Assembly (NCBI RefSeq): GCF_052161655.1
Contig: NZ_CP197418.1
Coordinates: forward strand, 2,232,001 to 2,296,000
Length of the DNA stretch: 64,000 nt
From: Novipirellula sp052161655
GTDB lineage: Bacteria > Planctomycetota > Planctomycetia > Pirellulales > Pirellulaceae
Reading direction: 5' to 3'
Part shown: piece after piece, positions 17,512 to 26,028 of the stretch
Position numbering within the stretch: the first letter of the stretch is position 1
Layout of the letters: each line of letters begins with the position of its first letter
Notes under the pieces: model-generated
Databases searched by the model: none
Told to the model about the DNA's origin: nothing
Seen by the model: the letters and a program-made list of their open reading frames with translations, nothing else
Made by a program: the position numbers and the translations under genes

Positions 17512-18492
17512 ATGCGAAGCGCTGTAGCAGTCCAGTCCCTTCACGATCCTTCAGTCCCTACGCGTGATGCCGTTCGCCGCATTGTCGTAACCTTCCTCGT
17601 TTTTGCGATGAGCGTCGTCGTTGCCTCAGTCGCTGTCGGCCAGGACCGGAAAGGGAAAGGCAAAGTCAAAGAGGATCCGGCGCTCAAACCACGTACGGTT
17701 ACGCTAAAGACCCGTGATGGTATTGCACTTCGCGCCTTCTACTTCCCCTCGAACAAGGGGAAAGATGCGATTCCTGTGATCCTGGTCCATGAATGGGAAG
17801 GCCAAGCGAGCCCGTATTACAATCTGGTGGTCGCACTTCGCGATGCCGGTTGTGCGGTCCTGGCTCCCGATTACCGTGGCCACGGCGGCAGCAAAGAGTA
17901 TGTCGATCTGCGAGGCAAGACTCAAACGTTCAATCTCTCGACGATGAACAAACGTGACATTGATGCGATCTTGTCCGGGGATATGGAAGAGGCCAAGCAG
18001 TTCCTGAAACACGAGAACGATGACGGCAAACTCAATTTGAACGCCCTGGTTATGATCGGAGTCCGCGAAGGCGGTGTGCTGGCGTCACATTTCACGATGC
18101 GGGATTGGCGATGGCCTTCGATCGGCAGCAAAAAGCAAGGACAAGACGTCAAGGCACTTGTGCTGATCAGTCCAGAAAAACAGCTAAAGGGAGTCGGGAT
18201 CGATACCACGCTCACCGATTTCAACGTGCTGCGACTGCCGATCATGATCGTCGCAGGCGACAGCAGCTCTGAAAGTTCTGAGGCAAATCGCATTGCCAAA
18301 CGGATCGAGGTGTTCAAGAAGAAAGCAGGGCAAGGCGAAGTGTCGGGGCTGACCCAACAAACGGTCAAAACCAGTCTTAGCGGCCCCGCACTGGTCAATG
18401 AATCCTCGGAGGTGATCCCGGCCATCGTCAAGTTTGTCACCTCCAATGTGAAGATCAGCGACGATGTGAACCCCTGGGTCCAGCGAGACTAA
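17512..18492 (+). CDS. Exported alpha/beta-hydrolase-fold protein lacking the nucleophile
   Basis: 326 residues with an N-terminal export signal (hydrophobic residues about 23-43, cleavage near VGQ) and then a Lys-rich linker. The alpha/beta-hydrolase fold is recognisable: ILVHEWEG (90-97) for the oxyanion region and APDYRGHGGS (118-127). At the nucleophile elbow, where G-x-S-x-G is expected, the sequence is G-V-R-E-G (183-187), with Arg where Ser should be. An Asp in VAGDSS (about 250) could be the acid residue, but no clear catalytic His follows. It is therefore likely to be a non-enzymatic or altered member. The start has a good AGGAG site. Role unknown. Confidence 0.75.
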   Translation: MRSAVAVQSLHDPSVPTRDAVRRIVVTFLVFAMSVVVASVAVGQDRKGKGKVKEDPALKPRTVTLKTRDGIALRAFYFPSNKGKDAIPVILVHEWEGQASPYYNLVVALRDAGCAVLAPDYRGHGGSKEYVDLRGKTQTFNLSTMNKRDIDAILSGDMEEAKQFLKHENDDGKLNLNALVMIGVREGGVLASHFTMRDWRWPSIGSKKQGQDVKALVLISPEKQLKGVGIDTTLTDFNVLRLPIMIVAGDSSSESSEANRIAKRIEVFKKKAGQGEVSGLTQQTVKTSLSGPALVNESSEVIPAIVKFVTSNVKISDDVNPWVQRD

Positions 18493-18620
18493 AACGTCAA
18501 TCGTGGCATGGATGCTCGACCCCTTTGCGATCCGGCGTTACGTCACGCGATTGCCAAAAGTTGCGCATGCAATGAAACTCCAAGGCGGAGTATCCTCTTT
18601 TATGCAAAGGTCGTGACGCG

Positions 18621-19682
18621 TTGGTAAAGCATTCAGCAGCGAGTGACGCTGGAATAAGCGATTTCTTACATCTGCTCGGCGGATTGGTCCGCGAGCCTTC
18701 GGTGGTCGGCGTCGAGCAGGCTTTCTTTCGAGTCGTATTGCGTGAACTCGAAGAACTGTCGGTCAACGTGTCTCTGTACCACGGTGTCTTGGTGGCACGC
18801 GGCAATCGGCCTGATTCGGTTGTCTTGTCCGCTCACGTCGACCGTCACGGATTGCTCTGTACCGGGCCCAATGAATTCCAATACGCGGCGTTTATCGCTG
18901 GCAACCGAGGCGAGTTGAACGGCGACTCGGTCTCGGAACAGATGATGGAATTGATCCAGGATCGTTTCATCGGCCAACGAGTCCAGTCGCATCTGCCGCA
19001 CGTCGGCACCTATCTCGGCCAAGGCGCGATCACCCGTTCGTTTGTTTGTCCGAATCGCCGCAACTTGATTTTCGAGATCGACGGTCTCAGCCATCTGCAA
19101 CCGGGCACACCCGTCTCGTTCGTCGATCGGTTGACGATCTCAGACGGCTTCATCTCGGCTCAGCTAGACAATGTGTTGTCGGTCGCGATTCTCGTTCACA
19201 TGTTCCGCTGTGGTTTTCAGGGCACCGTACTGTTCACTGCGGGCGAAGAAGCGGGGCGAAGTTGGCGATACGCGCTCGAGTGGTTTTTACGCCAGCAATT
19301 GTGGACTCAGCGTCTGATCGTGCTGGACACCAGTCCCTATCCGACCCCGCTGGCGGCAGCCGCGCAAGAAGTCGTTTTGCGGCGTCGTGATGCGACCGCC
19401 ATTTTTGCCAGCGAAATGACGATGGAGCTACAAGATCGGTGTGAGTCGCTGGGGATCGCCTACAGTTTCAAAGACGACTATGTCGAGGCGATCAACCGCA
19501 CTCGCGAAAAACCGCTGTCGTTTGGCCGGACCGAACTGGGGCGATTGACGGCGGCGACCGAGGGGAAAATCAACGGTACAACCCTGCAAATCCCCACAAC
19601 GAGCTATCACACCGCCTCGGAAACCGCGTCTCTGAACAGTATTCGAGCCGTCTTGCGACTTTTGGCCAGTTACATCGAGTAA
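18621..19682 (+). CDS. M42-like (aminopeptidase/endoglucanase M family) metallopeptidase
   Basis: 353 residues with a dinuclear zinc peptidase pattern. Likely ligands and catalytic residues in order: H72 and D74 in LSAHVDRHG, D183 in ISAQLDNVLS, the Glu pair E209-E210 in FTAGEEAG, D236 in VLDTSPYP, and a His in TTSYHTASE near the C-terminus. M42 enzymes are cytosolic aminopeptidases that form large tetrahedral assemblies. No signal peptide is seen. The frame opens with TTG at 18621; upstream ATG and GTG codons are blocked by stops, so the start is non-ATG or slightly internal. It sits alone on the plus strand between the hydrolase-like gene and a small minus-strand gene. Confidence 0.85.
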   Translation: MVKHSAASDAGISDFLHLLGGLVREPSVVGVEQAFFRVVLRELEELSVNVSLYHGVLVARGNRPDSVVLSAHVDRHGLLCTGPNEFQYAAFIAGNRGELNGDSVSEQMMELIQDRFIGQRVQSHLPHVGTYLGQGAITRSFVCPNRRNLIFEIDGLSHLQPGTPVSFVDRLTISDGFISAQLDNVLSVAILVHMFRCGFQGTVLFTAGEEAGRSWRYALEWFLRQQLWTQRLIVLDTSPYPTPLAAAAQEVVLRRRDATAIFASEMTMELQDRCESLGIAYSFKDDYVEAINRTREKPLSFGRTELGRLTAATEGKINGTTLQIPTTSYHTASETASLNSIRAVLRLLASYIE

Positions 19683-19773
19683 AATCGAGCACGCAGTGTT
19701 CGCTCGAGCGTAGAATTGGGGGACAGCATTGTCGTAGCGAAAATCGCCAGCAATTGGTCATTTTTGCGAGTGG

Positions 19774-19935
19774 TTAGAACGCGGGACGTGTTTCGCTATC
19801 GGCAAACAATGACGCTTTGGTTCCCTGAAACTTGAGTTCAATGGGGCTGTGACCGCGTTTATAACAACGCAGCGTGAGTTTTAGAACGACGTTCGGATCG
19901 CCAAGTTCGACTTGGCTAACGCGGTCTTTTCTCAT
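19774..19935 (-). CDS. Possible small protein of 53 residues
   Basis: A short frame between two plus-strand genes whose codon choice matches its neighbours better than a random frame would. The product is basic, with a beta-like pattern (VVLKLTLRCYKRG, then PIELKFQG), no signal peptide and no recognised motif. The ATG encoding MRKDRV is chosen; an upstream TTG would add seven residues. It is divergent from the DUF1549 gene that starts 35 bp away. It may equally be a chance frame. Confidence 0.38.
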   Translation of the reverse strand: MRKDRVSQVELGDPNVVLKLTLRCYKRGHSPIELKFQGTKASLFADSETRPAF

Positions 19936-19970
19936 GTCTTTTCGACTTGTCAACAAAGGGGCAGCGATAG

Positions 19971-21941
19971 ATGGTTGTCGATCCGCATGTTTCCAAGGCC
20001 ATTGGCCGTAGCCGTGTTTTTATGTTGCTGATCGTCGTGGGGTTACTGAGCCTGACGGCACCCGACGCGTTTGCACAGCGAAAGAAACCAGCACCACCGA
20101 AGCCGCCCAAGATCAAGCTTCCCGCCAGTGTGCTTGAGAAGACATCGATCAAGATGGACGTGGCGAAGGTGGAGGCAAGATCGCGCGCTGAGGTCAAATC
20201 CGCCTCGCACGCAATCGACCGTGCGGTCGCCGGGAAATTGGCGAGCGAAGGAATCTCGCCCAATCCGATGGCCAGTGACGAGGTCTTTATGAGGCGTGTG
20301 TACCTGGACGTGGCCGGTCGCATTCCCTCGTTGGCCGAGGCGACGGAGTTTCTCGAGTCCACGCATCCCGATCGACGCGAAGATTTGATCGACAAACTGC
20401 TCAACAGCCCCGACTACGTCAGCAACATGTACAACATGTGGGCGGACGCGCTGCGGTTGGTCGAACGACCATCGCCCGACAATATCTCGGATCCCTATTT
20501 GGCCTACGTCAAAGAATCCATTTGTTCAAACAAGCCGTACGACAAATGGGTCTACGAAATGCTGACGGCAACCGGCAAGACTTGGGAAAATCCCGCAGTC
20601 GGTTTCCAGCTTCGCGACGACTTGATGCCATTGGCCTACGTCGACAACACCGTGCGTGTCTTTCTGGGAACTCAAATCGGTTGTGCTCAATGCCATGACC
20701 ATCCGTTTGACCAATGGACACAGTACCAGTTCTATCAGCTTGCTGCGATGACCGCCGGAACGCGAACGCGAATCGGTGGTGACATGCCCGGCTATCAAGA
20801 GGATCGTAAAAAAAGGCGAGAAATCCAAGACGAAGCGAAGCGACGTGACCAATACGGACGATTGCCCAGCCAGTACCGACGGATGATGAACGCCAGTTTG
20901 TACGACGTTCGTGAAGTCAAAGCGGTTATGAAACTGCCTCACGATTACGCCTACTCCGACGCCAAACCTCGCTCGCCGGTCAAGCCGGCGGTGTTGTGGG
21001 ACGAGGTTCCGGAGAAAGCCAAATCGCGTTCGCCTCGTGAGCAGTTCGCCGCTTGGGTAACCAGTCCCCAGAATCCGAAATTCAGTCGCATGATTGCGAA
21101 CCGTTTGTGGAAGCGGTTTATCGGCGTCGGTGTCATCGAGCCGATTGACGATTTCAACGAAGACAACCCATGTGCGAATGAGGAACTGCTTGATTTGCTG
21201 AGTGAGCAAATGGTGCGAGGTGGCTTTGATCAGAAACAGTTCATTCGCGCGATCCTGTACAGCGGCACGTATCAACATGAAGCCAGTGATTACGAGGTGA
21301 CCAGTGGCGAACTGTATTACGCGCCCGGACCTGTGGTTCGTCGCATGACGGCGGAACAAGTCTGGGATTCGATTTTGACGATGGCGGTGCACAATCCATG
21401 GCCATTCCAGCGACCGACCGCAAAGGATATCGCTCCTTACGTCTCGATCGACTTTAGCCATGCATCGTTTGACCAAGTCACCACGCTGGCCGATCAGTTT
21501 AAAAAGTCATACGACATCAACACCTACCGGCGCTCGCTGAATGAACATGCCTATCAAGGCAACGTGTTGTGCCGCGCCAGCGAGTTGCCATCCCCGTTGC
21601 CTGCGGACCACTTTTTACGTCAATTCGGTCAAGGCAACCGTGAAAGCATCCATACGGCTGAGCAAGAGCCGACCGTCCCGCAAACCTTGGCGATGTTCAA
21701 CGGCCCCATAACCCATGTCATGCTCGAGCCCGGTTCGGCTATTGTCGACAACGTGTTGGCGATCGACAAAACAAAGGATCGTATCGACGCCATTTTCTTG
21801 AGCGTGCTTGGCCGTATGCCAACGCAGAAAGATCGCCTGATTACCGCCAAAGAGTTGTCGCAAATGAAAAACGACAATGTCGGTTATGGCAATATCATTT
21901 GGGCATTACTGAACACTCGCGAATTCCTATTCGTTCAATAA
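19971..21941 (+). CDS. DUF1549/DUF1553 secreted protein of planctomycete type
   Basis: 656 residues with a signal peptide (about residues 1-35, cleavage near AFAQ). A DUF1549 domain follows (about 80-290) with the conserved F-M-R-R-V-Y-L-D-V-A-G-R-I-P segment, and a DUF1553 domain occupies about 350-650. The motif CAQCHDHPFDQW (C238, C241, H242) is typical of DUF1549 and has the form of a haem c site, although haem attachment in this family is not established. No separate N-terminal cytochrome (PSD1) domain is present, so this is the short form. It is followed 14 bp later by a DUF1501 gene; the pair is almost always adjacent in planctomycetes. Function unknown, probably periplasmic. Confidence 0.9.
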   Translation: MVVDPHVSKAIGRSRVFMLLIVVGLLSLTAPDAFAQRKKPAPPKPPKIKLPASVLEKTSIKMDVAKVEARSRAEVKSASHAIDRAVAGKLASEGISPNPMASDEVFMRRVYLDVAGRIPSLAEATEFLESTHPDRREDLIDKLLNSPDYVSNMYNMWADALRLVERPSPDNISDPYLAYVKESICSNKPYDKWVYEMLTATGKTWENPAVGFQLRDDLMPLAYVDNTVRVFLGTQIGCAQCHDHPFDQWTQYQFYQLAAMTAGTRTRIGGDMPGYQEDRKKRREIQDEAKRRDQYGRLPSQYRRMMNASLYDVREVKAVMKLPHDYAYSDAKPRSPVKPAVLWDEVPEKAKSRSPREQFAAWVTSPQNPKFSRMIANRLWKRFIGVGVIEPIDDFNEDNPCANEELLDLLSEQMVRGGFDQKQFIRAILYSGTYQHEASDYEVTSGELYYAPGPVVRRMTAEQVWDSILTMAVHNPWPFQRPTAKDIAPYVSIDFSHASFDQVTTLADQFKKSYDINTYRRSLNEHAYQGNVLCRASELPSPLPADHFLRQFGQGNRESIHTAEQEPTVPQTLAMFNGPITHVMLEPGSAIVDNVLAIDKTKDRIDAIFLSVLGRMPTQKDRLITAKELSQMKNDNVGYGNIIWALLNTREFLFVQ

Positions 21942-21955
21942 AGGCGGAAACTGTG

Positions 21956-23245
21956 ATGAATCGACCTGAATTCACCAGCCAACATCGTCGTGATTTCATA
22001 AAAATGGTCGCCAAGCAAACGCTTGGTGTTTCCTTTGCCGGGGCGCTCGGCTCGCAAACCATGACCGGCTCGGCTCACGCGGGGGCAACCCCGCCGGGCA
22101 AGGCCAAGCACATCATTTACATCATGCTCGATGGGGCGATGAGCCACCTCGATACGTTTGATCCAAAACAAGGTGTCGAGGAAGCTGGCGAAACCAAGCC
22201 AACGCAAACGCGTGTTCCAGGATTGATGTTCGGAGATCGCTTTCCCAAACTGTCCTACTTGGCCGGAGCGATCGCGGTGGTTCGATCGCTGAGCACCGAA
22301 ACCGGGGCTCACGAGCAAGGACGCTACTTGATGCGTACCGCCTACAAGCAGCTCAATAGTATCCAGCATCCCGGGATGGGCGCTTGGATGACGTCGCAGC
22401 AACCGAAACCTAACACCGGATTACCGAGCAACTATCTAATCGGATCCTCGGGCGGTCATCCCGGCGCCGGTTTTCTGCCGCCATCGTTTTCGCCGGTGCC
22501 GATTGCTGACCCGGCCAAGGGATTGCAGGACACGAAACTTCCAAAGTATTTGCCACCGGAATTGTTTAGTCGCCGCATGATGCTGGCCACCAAATTTGAC
22601 GAAGCGTTTCAAGAACGACGCGATAACAGCAAAGTGATCGCGTACAACCAAGCGTATCGCGATGCGTATCAATTGATGGGCAGCGATCAATTAAAGGTGT
22701 TTGACATCAACGAAGAGTCAAAAGCGATCCGTGACGCCTACGGAAACAACTCGCTCGGGCAAGGATGTCTGCTGGCTCGGCGGTTGGTGGAAAAGGGGGC
22801 TCAGTTCATCGAGGTCACTTCGGGTGGCTGGGACATGCACCAAAACCTCTACGAGTCGCTCAATACCCGAGCCGCCAATCTCGATACCGCCTTGGGCAAC
22901 TTGATGCGGGATTTGCACAGCAAAGGGCTGTTCAACGAAACGTTGATTGTCGTCACGACTGAATTTGGACGCAGTCCCAAGTTGAACGTGAACGCGGGTC
23001 GCGACCACCATCCTGGTGCGTTCTGCAGCCTGTTGATCGGTGCGGGAATCCGCGGGGGCCAAGCCTACGGTGAATCTGATAAACGGGGACACTCGGTTGC
23101 CAAAGACCATGTGTCGGTCGCGGATTTCAACAAAACCATCGCCGCCGCTGCAGGATTGCCGATCGACAAAGAAGTCTACTCACCGTCGGGACGTCCATTC
23201 AAAATCGGTGGCGACGGCAAGGTCGTCCAAGCCCTGTTGTCATAG
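21956..23245 (+). CDS. DUF1501 secreted sulfatase-like protein with Tat-type signal
   Basis: 429 residues from the ATG at 21956, which has AAGGCGG just upstream; the open frame reaches back to 21899 inside the preceding gene. The N-terminus has a twin-Arg signal of the form HRRDFIKM, then a hydrophobic stretch ending in SAHAG, predicting Tat export. DUF1501 proteins share the alkaline phosphatase/sulfatase fold: YIMLDGAMSHLDTFDPK near the start, VTTEFGRSPK and then GRDHHPGAF near residues 340-360 carry the metal-ligand pattern. The partner is the DUF1549 protein encoded directly upstream, and the two are presumably co-transcribed and act together in the periplasm. Substrate unknown. Confidence 0.9.
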   Translation: MNRPEFTSQHRRDFIKMVAKQTLGVSFAGALGSQTMTGSAHAGATPPGKAKHIIYIMLDGAMSHLDTFDPKQGVEEAGETKPTQTRVPGLMFGDRFPKLSYLAGAIAVVRSLSTETGAHEQGRYLMRTAYKQLNSIQHPGMGAWMTSQQPKPNTGLPSNYLIGSSGGHPGAGFLPPSFSPVPIADPAKGLQDTKLPKYLPPELFSRRMMLATKFDEAFQERRDNSKVIAYNQAYRDAYQLMGSDQLKVFDINEESKAIRDAYGNNSLGQGCLLARRLVEKGAQFIEVTSGGWDMHQNLYESLNTRAANLDTALGNLMRDLHSKGLFNETLIVVTTEFGRSPKLNVNAGRDHHPGAFCSLLIGAGIRGGQAYGESDKRGHSVAKDHVSVADFNKTIAAAAGLPIDKEVYSPSGRPFKIGGDGKVVQALLS

Positions 23246-23254
23246 CGTTTAAGC

Positions 23255-23420
23255 CGGAACGCAGCCTGCATGTCGTAAGCAGGTAGGCAGGAGCCTTTCT
23301 GTATATTAGCCGTTTTGGCGCTAGCCACGGTTCCCAAGTACAACCGGGGCTAGCGCCCAAGCGGCTAATGGGATTTCACCCAATCATTCCTGCCTACCTG
23401 CTTAGCACAGCGGAGTTCCG
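23255..23420. repeat. Nested inverted repeat, family B (complete copy)
   Basis: A perfect 17-bp pair (23276-23292 with 23388-23404) encloses a second pair at 23305-23326 and 23348-23369, and short CGGAAC/GTTCCG arms extend outside. A 16-bp half of the outer arm recurs at 62151-62166. It lies between convergent genes and could also act as a two-way terminator. Confidence 0.78.
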
Positions 23421-23476
23421 GCATCGCAGCGAAAACGAACCGGACGTCACCTTCGCTCGCTTACAGTTCACACCCA

Positions 23477-24970
23477 TCACTCATTCGTGATTCGCAATTC
23501 TTTTTGCCACCACTCGAGGTACTGCTCGGCCGAAGCATCGGGATCGAGTCCGCGTTTGCGCTGGGTGCTTTCGTACCACTTTCGTTTTTCCGCGATGATC
23601 GCATCTTGATACGCTTGGTCGCCTTCGCGGATCGATCCTTGGTCACCACTGGTTTCGATCCACTGATTCAGCTGAGTTCGCATCCGTTGCAGTGTTGACT
23701 CGTGTTCTGGATTCTCGGCGAGGTTGTGAAGTTCGTCGGGATCCGATTGCAAATCGTAAAGTTCCTCCGCTGGTCGCGTTTTCTGCATCATGCGATCGGC
23801 GTCGGGTCCGAGTTTGCCTTGGGCGTGCAGCACCTCCAATAGCGTGACCACCGGGTAGGAGAGCACCTTGTAGCTGCTGATTTGCGTGTAGGGGCGGTCG
23901 GGGTAAAAGTTGCGGATGTACTTGTATCGCGAATCACGAATGGATCGGATTCGGTCGGCGGCTTCACCACAACGATCGCGAGCTCCGAACACAAACTCTC
24001 GACCTTTGAAATCGGGAGCCAGAATATTGACCCCTTCGGTCCGTGCGTGCGGCGTGATGTTCGCGGCACGTAAACATGTCGGAGCCACGTCGATCAAACT
24101 GACCAGCGAATCGCTGCTCGTGCCTGGATTGGAAATCATCGGCCCGGCAACGATTAGCGGCGTGTGAAGTCCCTCGTCGTAGAGCCATTGTTTGCCCCAA
24201 ACATGAGGCCGACCGTGATCGCCAAAGAGCATGATCAGCGTGTTCTCACGCAACCCTTCGGCTTCCAAACGCTCTAGGATCGCTGCGACATGCTTGTCGC
24301 CCTTTTCGACGGTCGCCAAGTAATCCGCCATGTCGGCGCGGGCCACTGGATGATCGGGATACTTGGCCGACAAAGTTAGCTTCGCGGCACGCTCGGGATC
24401 CTGGTCGTGGACAAAGGGGCGATGGGGCTCGTGAATTTGCACCTGTGCAAAAAACGGTTGTCCCTCGCGACGTTGGGACCAATCATCACCGTCAAACAAA
24501 TCGTCGTTGGTGATGAAGTTGTAATCCCGCTTGGCTTTGCCTTTCACTCCGGGAGGTTTCAGGTCACAGACGAAATAGCCCGCATCGCCAAACTGCTGCA
24601 TCACCGTTTGCACTCCCTCGGGCAACGGTTTCATCTTCCGCGTGCGATGGTGGTGTGCACCAATCGAGGTTTGATACATCCCCGTGACGATCGCACTCCG
24701 CGAAGACGAACACACCGGTGATGTGGAAAAACAGCGGGTGTAGCGAACGCCCTCGCTGTAAAGCCGATCCATCGCGGGCGTGGAAACATGCGGCATCCCA
24801 TAACAACCAATTTCCGGTCCAAGATCATCCAGTACGATCCACAGCACATTCGGACGCGGGGCCGCCCACAAAACCGCAGGCGTCAGTAGACCGCAGGCAA
24901 TTACGGATGCCAGCATAGAAAACATTCGCCGCGTTGTCTGTCGAATCGATCGAAGATGGGTTGGATTCAT
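23477..24970 (-). CDS. Sulfatase (heparan N-sulfatase-like group) with CSSSR signature
   Basis: 497 residues with a signal peptide (hydrophobic residues about 18-36, cleavage near LWAA). It would remove sulfate from a glycan outside the cytoplasm. The N-terminal metal-binding segment NVLWIVLDDLGPEIGCYG is followed by the active-site signature C87-S-S-S-R91; the Cys is normally converted to formylglycine. The canonical third position is Pro or Ala, here Ser. Downstream, FGDHGRPHVWGKQWLYDEG supplies the second metal site. No formylglycine-generating enzyme is encoded in the window. The ATG encoding MNPTHL is used rather than an upstream GTG. It lies at the downstream end of the polysaccharide cluster, and the ThuA gene starts upstream of it. 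Confidence 0.9.
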   Translation of the reverse strand: MNPTHLRSIRQTTRRMFSMLASVIACGLLTPAVLWAAPRPNVLWIVLDDLGPEIGCYGMPHVSTPAMDRLYSEGVRYTRCFSTSPVCSSSRSAIVTGMYQTSIGAHHHRTRKMKPLPEGVQTVMQQFGDAGYFVCDLKPPGVKGKAKRDYNFITNDDLFDGDDWSQRREGQPFFAQVQIHEPHRPFVHDQDPERAAKLTLSAKYPDHPVARADMADYLATVEKGDKHVAAILERLEAEGLRENTLIMLFGDHGRPHVWGKQWLYDEGLHTPLIVAGPMISNPGTSSDSLVSLIDVAPTCLRAANITPHARTEGVNILAPDFKGREFVFGARDRCGEAADRIRSIRDSRYKYIRNFYPDRPYTQISSYKVLSYPVVTLLEVLHAQGKLGPDADRMMQKTRPAEELYDLQSDPDELHNLAENPEHESTLQRMRTQLNQWIETSGDQGSIREGDQAYQDAIIAEKRKWYESTQRKRGLDPDASAEQYLEWWQKELRITNE

Positions 24971-25055
24971 GTTGGTGGGATTATCAGGATGAAGCGCAAA
25001 CACGTTTCGAGCGAAGACGGAGAAATGCCATGGTCACGAGTTACTTCATGACGAG

Positions 25056-25946
25056 TTACTTTGTGACAGCGGGATTTGCTTTTCCGTCGGCGTTCAAGTT
25101 GCCGGTCGCCCACAAAATGCCTCGAGCGACGACGTCCATGTAGCGTTCATCGGCGACGGTCTCGTTTTGGTGACCCAGCGAGGTGCTGAAAATCTTGGTT
25201 TTCTGAGGACCATATTGGTTGGTCCAGGCGATCACGGCGGTCGATTCGGTGGGAGCCGCGTTCGGATTCTGCTTCAGTTCCTTTTTGTTTGGCGGCGCCA
25301 CTTGTTTGCCTTCGATCAGGGCGCTCGCTCCTGCGAACACACGCACGTTGTTGTAAAGTTCTTCGTTGATCGTTGTCCAATTCTCAAACCCTTTCATGAT
25401 CGGGTGTGTCGAATCGGTGCTGAGCACATCGATGGGCAATTTAGGACCGTGTCCTGTGGATTGCAGACCGAGCATCTCGTACCAGCCTGCGTTATCCGCC
25501 CCTGGTTCCACTGGCGATTTGAAATCGCCCCAGCGGTAACTATGCATCGCACAGTGCAGATTGACCGCGGGAGTACCGTTGCGATGAGCGGCGAGGATAC
25601 GATCGACGTAAGGCCGCTCGATCACGTTGGCCGAACATTCGTCGTGCAGGACGACGTCGTATCCCTTGGCCCAATCATCAGACTCGTAAATTTCAAAGCG
25701 GGCGGTGGTTGTGGTGCTTTCACTCAGCTCGACAGTGACTTCGGCATTCAGTCGCTCTTCGATGCCTTTCTTGAGCAGCTTCGTTTGCGTCGCGTAGTCG
25801 TGGCAGCAACCGCCTGCGACCAACAAAACCTTCAGCGGATCGGCTTTCTTGGCCGTCTCTTCCGCCGTCGCGATGGATTGGCTTTGCAGCGACCCCAACA
25901 CGAGTGTGGTGATCAGGGTTAGCAGGCGGAGGGAAGTGATTTTCAT
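25056..25946 (-). CDS. ThuA-domain secreted protein
   Basis: 296 residues with a signal peptide (about 1-28). The body is a ThuA-like, class I glutamine-amidotransferase-related fold: KVLLVAGGCCHDY at the start of the domain, VVLHDECSANV in the middle, then AVNLHCAMHSYRWGDF and a C-terminal I-A-W-T-N-Q-Y-G segment. ThuA domains occur with trehalose and other sugar-use genes and with planctomycete dehydrogenases, but their activity is not established. Its position between sulfatases suggests a role in handling the same glycan. The frame continues to a TTG just upstream; the ATG is preferred. Confidence 0.85.
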   Translation of the reverse strand: MKITSLRLLTLITTLVLGSLQSQSIATAEETAKKADPLKVLLVAGGCCHDYATQTKLLKKGIEERLNAEVTVELSESTTTTARFEIYESDDWAKGYDVVLHDECSANVIERPYVDRILAAHRNGTPAVNLHCAMHSYRWGDFKSPVEPGADNAGWYEMLGLQSTGHGPKLPIDVLSTDSTHPIMKGFENWTTINEELYNNVRVFAGASALIEGKQVAPPNKKELKQNPNAAPTESTAVIAWTNQYGPQKTKIFSTSLGHQNETVADERYMDVVARGILWATGNLNADGKANPAVTK

Positions 25947-26028
25947 CAAAGGTGTCTCAGCAGCAGGGTGGGGGGAAATCTAGGAAAGTCGGGGGACGAC
26001 CGAATGGAGTCGAGTCGTCACACCTAGT

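Noticed and set aside
20526..21476. Minus-strand open frame of 316 codons within the DUF1549 gene
   Set aside because: Antisense shadow of a well-supported gene; His/Arg/Val-rich composition typical of shadow frames.
25167..25922. Plus-strand open frame of 251 codons opposite the ThuA gene
   Set aside because: Entirely antisense to a gene with a signal peptide and conserved motifs.
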